Origin: Amblyomma americanum
Taxonomy: Eukaryota; Arthropoda; Arachnida; Ixodida; Ixodidae
Assembly (NCBI RefSeq): GCF_052857255.1
Contig: NC_135502.1
Coordinates: forward strand, 152,899,868 to 152,963,867
Direction: 5' to 3'
Length of the DNA stretch: 64,000 bases
A model generated the notes under the pieces. It saw only the letters and a list, made by a program, of their open reading frames with translations. It did no database searches and was not told where the DNA came from. Shown here piece by piece: positions 55,301 through 64,000 of this stretch. The first letter of the stretch is position 1; each line of letters begins with the position of its first letter. A program made the position numbers and the translations under genes.

Positions 55301-56133
55301 ATAGTGGGGACGACGATTGTAGTCAGAGCGAGATCCATAGTGGGCACGACGATCGTAATCAGAGCGAGATCCACAGTGGGCACGACGATCGTAAACAGAA
55401 TGAGGTCCATAATGGGCACGACGATCGTAATCAGAGCGAGATCCATAGTGGGCACGACGATCGTAATCAGAGAGAGATCCATAGTGGGCACGACGATTGT
55501 AATCAGAGCGAGATCCATAGTGGGCGCGACGAATGTAATCAGAATGAGGTCCATAGTAGGCACGACGATCTTACTCAGAGCGAGATCCATAGTGGGCACG
55601 ACGATTGTAGTCAGAGCGAGATCCATAGTGGGCACGACGATCGTAATCAGAGCGAGATCCACAGTGGGCACGACGATCGTAAACAGAATGAGGTCCATAG
55701 TGAGCACGATGATCGTAATCAGAATGAGGTCCATAGTGGGCACGACGATCGTAATCAGAGCGAGTTCCATAGTGGGCACGACGATCGTAATCAGAGCGAG
55801 ATCCATAGAGGTCATGACGATCTTAATCAGAGCGAGATCAATAGTGGGCATGACGATCCTAATCATAATGAGGTCCATAGTGGGCACCACGATCGTAATC
55901 AGAGCAAGATCCATAGTGGGCACGACGATCCTGATCAGGGAGAGATCCATAGTGGGCACGACGATCGTGATCAGAGTGAGATCCATAGTGGGCACGATGA
56001 TCGTAATCAGAGCGAGATCCATATTGGGCACGACGATCGTAATCAAATGAGGTCCATAGTGGGCATGACGATTGTAATCAGAATGAGGTCCATAGTGGGC
56101 ACGACGATCGTAATCAGAATGAGGTCCATTTTG
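46321..56133 (+). repeat. 9.81-kb higher-order unit, copy 2 (family II)
   Basis: Directly abuts copy 1 and matches it almost base for base. Length differs by one missing 36-bp monomer near 54,150-54,190 and by the two-base difference near 55,467. Single-base differences are few: for example CATATTAGGC at about 50,989 against CATAGTAGGC in copy 1, and AGCAAGATCC at 53,243 against AGCACGATCC in copy 1. Such closeness means a recent duplication, or an assembly join that needs checking. Confidence 0.91.
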
Positions 56134-59100
56134 GGCATGACGATCATAATCAGAATGAGGTACATCGTGGGCATGACGATCGTAATCAGAATGAGGCCCA
56201 TAGTGGGCATGACGATCGTAATCAGAGCTAGATCCATAGTGCGCATGACGATCGTAATCAGAATGAGGTCCATAGTAGGCACGACGATCATAATCAGAGC
56301 GAGATCCATAGTGGGCACGACGATCGTAATCAGAGCGAGATCCATAGTGGGCATGACGATCGTAATCATAATGAGGTCCATAGTGGGCACGACGATCGTA
56401 ATCAGAATGAGGTCCATACTGGGCATGACGATTGTAATCAGAATGAGGCCCATAGTGGGCTCGACGATCGTAAAAGGAGCGAGATCCATAGTGGGCACGA
56501 CGATCGTAATCAGAGCGAGATCCATAGTGGGCATGACGATCGTAATCAAAATGAGGTCCATAGTAGGCACGACGATCGTAATCAGCGCGAGATCCAGAGT
56601 GGGCACGACGATCGTAATCAGAGCGAGATCCATAGTGGACATGACGATCATAATCAGAATGAGGCCCATAGTAGGCACGTCGATTGAATCAGAATGAGGT
56701 CCATAGTGGGCATGACCATCGTAATCAGAATGAGGTCCATAGTGGGCACGACGATCGCAATCAGAGCGAGATCCATAGTGGGCACGACGATTGTAGTCAG
56801 AGCGAGATCCATAGTGGGCACGACGATCGTAATCAGAGCGAGATCCACAGTGGGCACGACGATCGTAAACAGAATGAGGTCTATAATGGGCACGACGATC
56901 GTAATCAGAGCGAGATCCATAGTGGGCACGACGATCGTGATCAGAGTGAGATCCATAGTGGGCACGATGATCGTAATCAGAGCGAGATCCATATTGGGCA
57001 CGACGATCGTAATCAAATGAGGTCCATAGTGGGCATGACGATTGTAATCAGAATGAGGTCCATAGTGGGCACGACGATCGTAATCAGAGCAAGATCCATT
57101 TTGGGCATGACGATCATAATCAGAATGAGGTACATCGTGGGCATGACGATCGTAATCAGAATGAGGTCCATAGTGGGCATGACGATCGTAATCAGAATGA
57201 GGTCATAGTGGGCATGACGATCGTAATCAGAATGAGGTCCATACTGGGCATGACGATTGTAATCAGATTGAGGCCCATAGTGGGCTCGACGATCGTAATC
57301 AGAGCGAGATTTATAGTGGGCACGACGATCGTAATCAGAGCGAGATCCATAGTGGGCATGACGATCGTAATCAGATTGAGGTCCATACTGGGCATGACGA
57401 TCGTAATCAGAATGAGGTCCATAGTGGGCTCGACGATCGTAATCAGAGCGAGATCCATAGTGGGCTCGACGATCTTAATCAGAGCTAGATCCATAGTGCG
57501 CATGACGATCGTAATCAGAATGAGGTCCATAGTAGGCACGACGATCGTAATCAGAGCGAGATCCAAAGTGGGCACGACGATCGTAATCAGAGCGAGATCC
57601 ATAGTGGACATGACGATAGTAATCTGAATGAGGTCCATAGTGGGCATGACGATCATAATCAGAATGAGGCCCATAGTAGGCACGTCGATCGTAATCAGAA
57701 TGAGGTCCATAGTGGGCATGACCATCGTAATCAGAATGATGTTCATAGTGGGCACGACGATCCTAATTAGAGCGAGATTCATAGTGGGTATGACGATCGT
57801 AATCAGACTGAGGTCTATAGTGGGCATGACGATCGCAGTCAGAATGTTGCCCATAGTGGGCATGACGATCGTAAGCAGAATAAGGTCCATTTGGGCATGA
57901 CGATCGTAATCAGAATGAGGTCCATAGTGGGCACGACGATCGTAATCAGAGCAAGATCCATAGTGGGCATGACGATCGTAATCAGAATGAGGTCCATAGT
58001 GGGCATGACGATCGTAATCAGAATGCGGTCCATAGTGGGCATGACGATCGTATCAGAATGAGGTCTATAGTGGGCACGACGATCGTAATCAGACTGTGGT
58101 CCATAGTGGGCATTACGATCGTGATCAGAATGAGGTCCATAGTGGGCATGACGATCATAATCAGAATGAGGCCCATAGTAGGCACGTCGATCGTAATCAG
58201 AATGAGGTCCATAGTGGGCATGACCATCGTAATCAGAATGATGTTCATTGTGGGCACGACGATCCTAATCAGAGCGAGATTCATAGTGGGTATGACGATC
58301 GTAATCAGACTGAGGTCCATAGTGGGCATGACGATCGTAGTCAGAATGTTGCCCATAGTGGGCATGACAATCGTAAGCAGAATGAGGTCCATTTGGGCAC
58401 GACGATCGTTATCAGAATGATGTCCATACTGGGCATGACGATCGTAATCAGAATGAGGTCCATAGTGGGCTCGACGATCGTAATCAGAGCGAGATCCATA
58501 GTGGGCATGACGATCGTAATCAGAATGAGGTCCATAGTGGGCACGACGATCGTAATCAGAGCAAGATCCATAGTGGGCATGACGATCGTAATCAGAATGA
58601 GGTCAATAGTGGGCATGACGATCGTAATCAGAGCGAGGTCTATAGTGGGCACGACGATCCTAATCAGAGTGAGATCCAGAGTGGACATGACGATCGTAAT
58701 CTATATGAGGTCCATAGTGGGCATGACGATCATAATCAGAATGAGGCCCATAGTAGGCACGTCGATCGTAATCAGAATGAGGTCCATAGTGGGCATGACC
58801 ATCGTAATCAGAATGAGGTTCATAGTGGGCACGACGATCGTAATCAGAGCGAGATCCATAGTGGGTATGACGATCGTTATCAGACTGAGGTCCACAGTGG
58901 GCATGACGATCGTAATCAGAATGTTGCCCATAGTGGGCATGACGATCGTAATCAGAATGAGGTCCAAAGTGGGCATGACGATCGTAATCAGAATGAGGTC
59001 TGTAGTGGGCACGACGATCGTAATCAGACTGTGGTCCATAGTGGGCATTACGATCGTGATCAGAATGAGGTCCATAGTGGGCATGACGATCGTAATCAGA

Positions 59101-60790
59101 ATGAGGTCCATATTGGGAAAGACGATCGTAATCAGAATGAGGTCCATAGTGGGCACGACGATCGCAATCAGAGCGAGACCCATAGTGGGCACGACGATCG
59201 TAATCAGAGCGAGATCCATAGTGGGCACGACGATCGTAATCAGAGCGAGATCCATAGCGGGCGCGACGAATGTAATCAGAATGAGGTCCATAGTACGCAC
59301 GACGATCTTACTCAGAGCGAGATCCATAGTGGGCACGACGATTGTATTCAGAGCGAGATCCATAGTGGGCACGACGATCGTAATCAGAATGAGGTCCATA
59401 GTGGGCACGACGATCGTAATCAGAGCGAGTTCCATAGTGGGCACGACGATCGTAATCAGAGCGAGATCCATAATGGTCATGACGATCTTAATCAGAGCGA
59501 GATCAATAGTGGGCATGACGATCCCAATTAGAATGAGGTCCATAGTGGGCACGACGATCGTAATCAGAGTGAGGTCCATAGTGGGCACGACGATCGTAAT
59601 CAGAGCAAGATCCATAGTGGGCATGACGATCGTAATCAGATTGAGGTCAATAGTGGGCATGACGTTCGTAATCAGAATGCGGTCCATAGTGGGCATGACG
59701 ATCGTAATCAGAATGAGGTCCATTGTGGGCATGACGATCGTAATCAGAATGAGGTCTATAGTGGGCACGACGATCGTAATCAGACTGTGGTCCATAGTGG
59801 GCATTACGATCGTGATCAGAATGAGGTCCATAGTGGGCATGACGATCGTAATGAGAATGAGGTCCATACTGGGAAAGACGATCGTAATCAGAATGAGGCC
59901 CATAGTGGGCTCGACGATCGTAATCAGAGCGAGATCCACAGTGGGCACGACGATCGTAATCATGATGTCCATAGTGGGCACGACGACCGTAATCAGAGCG
60001 AGGTCCATAGTGGGCACGACGATCCTAATCAGAGCGAGATTCATAGTGGGCACGACAATCGTAATCAGAGCTTGATCCATAATGGGCATGACGAACGTAA
60101 TCAGAATGAGGTCCATAGTGGCCACGACGATCGTAATCAGAGCGAGACCCATAGTGGCCACGACGATCGTAATCAGAATGAGGTCCATAGTGGGCACGAC
60201 GGTCGCAATCAGAGCGAGATCCATAGTGGGCACGACGATCGTAATCAGAGAGAGATCCATAGTGGGCACGACGATTGTAATCAGAGCGAGATCCATAGTG
60301 GGCGCGACGAATGTAATCAGAATGAGGTCCATAGTAGGCACGACGATCTTACTCAGAGCGAGATCCATAGTGGGGACGACGATTTTAGTCAGAGCGAGAT
60401 CCATAGTGGGCACGACGATCGTAATCAGAGCGAGATCCACAGTGGGCACGACGATCGTAAACAGAATGAGGTCCATAATGGGCACGACGATCGTAATCAG
60501 AGCGAGATCCATAGTGGGCACGACGATCGTAATCAGAGAGAGATCCATAGTGGGCACGACGATTGTAATCAGAGCGAGATCCATAGTGGGCGCGACGAAT
60601 GTAATCAGAATGAGGTCCATAGTAGGCACGACGATCTTACTCAGAGCGAGATCCATAGTGGGGACGACGATTGTAGTCAGAGCGAGATCCATAGTGGGCA
60701 CGACGATCGTAATCAGAGCGAGATCCACAGTGGGCACGACGATCGTAAACAGAATGAGGTCCATAATGGGCACGACGATCGTAATCAGAG
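56134..60790 (+). repeat. Partial third copy of the family II unit
   Basis: Continues the order of copy 2 from about 50,850 onward at offset 5,282, so relative to copies 1 and 2 about half the unit is skipped. One extra monomer near 58,017-58,052 moves the offset to 5,318. Eight monomers (288 bp) are missing at about 58,610-58,630, giving 5,030. The monomer absent from copy 2 is present here, giving 5,066 to about 60,530. The right end holds a 288-bp (eight-monomer) direct repeat, marked by GTGGGGACGACG at about 60,371 and 60,659. Confidence 0.86.
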
Positions 60791-62270
60791 ATAGGTCCAT
60801 AGTGGGCACGACGATCGTAATCAGAGGGAGATCCATAGTGGGCACGACGACCGTAATCAGAGCGAGGTCCAATAGTGGGCACGACGATCCTAATCAGAGC
60901 GAGATCCATAGTGGGCACGACGATCGTAATCAGAGCGAGATCCATAGTGGGCACGACGAATGTAATCAGAATGAGGTCCATAGTAGGCACGACGATCTTA
61001 CTCAGAGCGAGATCCATAGTGGGCACGACGATTGTAGTCAGAGCGAGATCCATAGTGGGCACGACGATCGTAATCAGAGCGAGATCCACAGTGGGCACGA
61101 CGATCGTAAACAGAATGAGGTCCATAGTGGGCACGATGATCGTAATCAGAGCGAGGTCCATAGTGGGCACGACGATCGTAATCAGAGGGAGATCCATAGT
61201 GGGCACGACGACCGTAATCAGAGCGAGGTCCAATAGTGGGCACGACGATCCTAATCAGAGCGAGATCCATAGTGGGCACGACGATCGTAATCAGAGCGAG
61301 ATCCATAGTGGGCACGACGAATGTAATCAGAATGAGGTCCATAGTAGGCACGACGATCTTACTCAGAGCGAGATCCATAGTGGGCACGACGATTGTAGTC
61401 AGAGCGAGATCCATAGTGGGGACGACGATTGTAGTCAGAGCGAGATCCATAGTGGGCACGACGATCGTAATCAGAGCGAGATCCACAGTGGGCACGACGA
61501 TCGTAAACAGAATGAGGTCCATAATGGGCACGACGATCGTAATCAGAGATAGGTCCATAGTGGGCACGACGATCGTAATCAGAGGGAGATCCATAGTGGG
61601 CACGACGACCGTAATCAGAGCGAGGTCCAATAGTGGGCACGACGATCCTAATCAGAGCGAGATCCATAGTGGGCACGACGATCGTAATCAGAGCGAGATC
61701 CATAGTGGGCACGACGAATGTAATCAGAATGAGGTCCATAGTAGGCACGACGATCTTACTCAGAGCGAGATCCATAGTGGGCACGACGATTGTAGTCAGA
61801 GCGAGATCCATAGTGGGCACGACGATCGTAATCAGAGCGAGATCCACAGTGGGCACGACGATCGTAAACAGAATGAGGTCCATAGTGGGCACGATGATCG
61901 TAATCAGAGCGAGGTCCATAGTGGGCACGACGATCGTAATCAGAGGGAGATCCATAGTGGGCACGACGACCGTAATCAGAGCGAGGTCCAATAGTGGGCA
62001 CGACGATCCTAATCAGAGCGAGATCCATAGTGGGCACGACGATCGTAATCAGAGCGAGATCCATAGTGGGCACGACGAATGTAATCAGAATGAGGTCCAT
62101 AGTAGGCACGACGATCTTACTCAGAGCGAGATCCATAGTGGGCACGACGATTGTAGTCAGAGCGAGATCCATAGTGGGCACGACGATCGTAATCAGAGCG
62201 AGATCCACAGTGGGCACGACGATCGTAAACAGAATGAGGTCCATAGTGGGCACGACGATCGTAATCAGAG
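60791..62270 (+). repeat. 361/397-bp subrepeat run
   Basis: Marked by a one-base gain, CCAATAG in place of CCATAG, at 60,869, 61,230, 61,627 and 61,988. Spacings are 361, 397 and 361 bp, that is 10 or 11 monomers plus one base. The same mark and 361-bp spacing occur at 39,660/40,021 and 49,511/49,872, and once at 31,678. The 397-bp unit contains one extra monomer with GTGGGGACGACG. Confidence 0.9.
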
Positions 62271-64000
62271 CGAGATACATAGTGGGCATGACGATCGTAA
62301 TCAAAATGAGGTCCATAGTAGGCACGACGATCGTAATCAGAGCGAGATCCAGAGTGGGCACGACGATTGTAATCAGATTGAGGCCCATAGTGGGCTCGAC
62401 GATCGTAATCAGAGCGAGATCCATAGTGGGCACGACGATCGTAATCAGAGCAAGATCCATAGTGGGCATGACGATCGTAATCAGAATGAGGTCCATACTG
62501 GGCATGACGATCGTAATCAGAATGAGGTCCATAGTGGGCTCGACGATCGTAATCAGAGCGAGATCCATAGTGGGCAAGACGATCTTAATCAGAGCTAGAT
62601 CCATAGTGCGCATGACGATCGTAATCAGAATGAGGTCCATAGTAGGCACGACGATCGTAATCAGAGCGAGATCCATAGTGGGCACGACGATCGTAATCAG
62701 AGCGAGATCCATAGTGGGCATGACGATCGTAATCATAATGAGGTCCATAGTGGGCACGACGATCGTAATCAGAATGAGGTCCATACTGGGCATGACGATT
62801 GTAATCAGAATGAGGCCCATAGTGGGCTCGACGATCGTAATCAGAGCGAGATCCAGAGTGGGCACGACGATCGTAATCAGAGCGAGATCCATAGTGGACA
62901 TGACGATCGTAATCTATATGAGGTCCATAGTGGGCATGACGATCGTAATCAGAATGAGGTCTATAGTGGGCACGACGATCGTAATCAGACTGTGGTCCAT
63001 AGTGGGCATTACGATCGTGATCAGAATGAGGTCCATAGTGGGCATGACCATAGTAATCAGAATGAGGTCCATAGTGGGCACGACGATCGCAATCAGAGCG
63101 AGATCCATAGTGGGCACGACGATCGTAATCAGAGCGAGATCCATAGTGGGCACGACGATTGTAATCAGAGCGAGATCCATAGTGGGCGCGACGAATGTAA
63201 TCAGAATGAGGTCCATAGTAGGCACGACGATCTTACTCAGAGCGAGATCCATAGTGGGCACGACGATTGTAGTCAGAGCGAGATGCATAGTGGGCACGAC
63301 GATCGTAATCAGAGCGAGATCCACAGTGGGCACGACGATCGTAATCAGAGCGAGATCCATAGTGGGCACGACGATTGTAATCAGAGTGAGATCCATAGTG
63401 GGCACGATGATCGTAATCAGAGCGAGATCCATATTGGGCACGACGATCGTAATCAAATGAGGTCCATAGTGGGCATGACGATTGTAATCAGAATGAGGTC
63501 CATAGTGGGCACGACGATCGTAATCAGAATGAGGTCCATAGTGGGCACGATGATCGTAATCAGAGCGAGATCCATATTGGGCACGACGATCGTAATCAAA
63601 TGAGGTCCATAGTGGGCATGACGATTGTAATCAGAATGAGGTCCATAGTGGGCACGACGATCGTAATCAGAATGAGGTCCATAGTGGGCACGACGATCGT
63701 AATCAGAGCAAGATCCATTTTGGGCATGACGATCATAATCAGAATGAGGTACATCGTGGGCATGACGATCGTAATCAGAATGAGGTCCATAGTGGGCATG
63801 ACGATCGTAATCAGAATGAGGTCATAGTGGGCATGACGATCGTAATCAGAATGAGGTCCATAGTGGGCATGACGATCGTAATCAGAATGAGGTCCGTAGT
63901 GGGCATGACGATCGTAATCATAATGAGGTCCATAGTGGGCACGACGATCGTAATCAGAATGAGGTCCATACTGGGCATGACGATTGTAATCAGATTGAGG
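62271..64000 (+). repeat. Return to family I, array continues past the window
   Basis: Matches about 28,690-30,409 at a constant offset of 33,591: 62,914-63,456 against 29,323-29,865, and 63,600-63,827 against 30,009-30,236. It includes CAAATGAGG markers at 63,460 and 63,603 (143 bp apart) and a GGTCATAG one-base loss near 63,820. The window ends mid-monomer, so the right edge of the satellite is not seen. Confidence 0.87.

Larger units (their letters stand above)
1..64000 (+). repeat. 36-bp satellite array filling the whole window
   Basis: Every line reads as head-to-tail copies of a 36-bp unit with core CCATAGTGGGC, then ACGACGATCG, then TAATCA. There is no spacer, no unique insert and no inverted block: the same strand carries the motif from first to last base. 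About 1,780 monomers fit. Monomer GC is about 53% for type A and 47% for type B. Most differences between monomers are single-base changes, with a small set of 33-, 35-, 37- and 38-bp variants. Four of the six frames have no stop in the consensus, giving 12-residue periodic translations such as RSIVGTTIVIRA and EIHSGHDDRNQS (forward) and MDLALITIVVPT and YDRRAHYGPRSD (reverse). I see no promoter, splice pattern, ribosome site or family domain, so I call no gene. The family is not one I recognise; assignment to eukaryotic heterochromatin is inference. Confidence 0.97.

Noticed and set aside
53671..56046. Reverse-strand open frame of 791 codons with repeated MDLALITIVVPT
   Set aside because: Hydrophobic periodicity suggests membrane segments, but the 12-residue unit is only the reverse translation of the monomer, ended by the same 35-bp marker.
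1..64000. CRISPR array, because 36 bp is a common CRISPR repeat length
   Set aside because: There are no spacers: monomers directly abut each other. No cas genes are present, and the repeats vary internally.
1..64000. Centromere with a CENP-B box
   Set aside because: I find no match to the CENP-B box pattern in either monomer class. Centromere function cannot be judged from sequence alone.
1..64000. Inverted monomer blocks or palindromic array arms
   Set aside because: The forward-strand motif CATAGTGGGC and its variants run throughout; I saw no place where the reverse complement takes over.
1..64000. rRNA, tRNA or other RNA genes
   Set aside because: No stretch departs from the 36-bp repeat long enough to hold one, and the only internal palindrome is the 8-bp ACGATCGT, too short to form an RNA gene fold.

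Overview
The whole 64 kb is one uninterrupted array of a 36-bp tandem repeat, about 1,780 monomers, all in the same orientation. I found no gene, RNA gene, transposable element or unique-sequence island. This is satellite (or very long minisatellite) DNA. Its scale and higher-order structure, and substitutions concentrated at CpG sites, point to heterochromatic DNA of a eukaryote with CpG methylation. The species cannot be named from the sequence, and I do not recognise the family.

Two main monomer classes alternate. Type A (reference copy 804-839) has GAGCGAGATCC and GGGCACGACG. Type B (624-659) has GAATGAGGTCC and GGGCATGACG. Both share CCATAGTGGGC and an ATCGTAATCA end. Because 36 is a multiple of 3 and the monomer has no stop in four of its six frames, the array is full of long open frames with 12-residue periods on both strands (up to about 1,019 codons at 1816-4875). 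They are by-products of the repeat and not genes. They start and stop at monomers of odd length: 35 bp (one base lost), 37 bp (one gained), and rarer 33- and 38-bp forms.

Layout. About 1-30,012 is 'family I', built from modules bounded by a diagnostic 35-bp monomer (CAAATGAGG instead of CAGAATGAGG). Module lengths recur: 215, 719, 1,403 and about 2,630-2,700 bp. The best-ordered stretch is a 1,618-bp higher-order repeat (1,403 + 215) at 21,922-25,157. At 30,013-32,574 lies a mosaic that includes a unique hexanucleotide (CGTAAT) expansion. Family I returns at 32,575-35,595. 'Family II' fills 35,596-62,270. It holds a near-perfect head-to-tail duplication of 9.85 kb (36,470-46,320 and 46,321-56,133), a partial third copy to about 60,790, and a run of 361/397-bp subrepeats to about 62,270. 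The last 1.7 kb is again family I and matches 28.7-30.4 kb at a constant offset of 33,591 bp.

The nested periods (36 bp, then 143-397 bp, then 0.7-2.7 kb, then 5-10 kb) are what repeated unequal exchange or segmental amplification of a satellite leaves behind. No system of cooperating genes is present. The points worth a second look are the higher-order architecture, the CpG decay pattern, the frame-shifting marker monomers and the hexanucleotide island.
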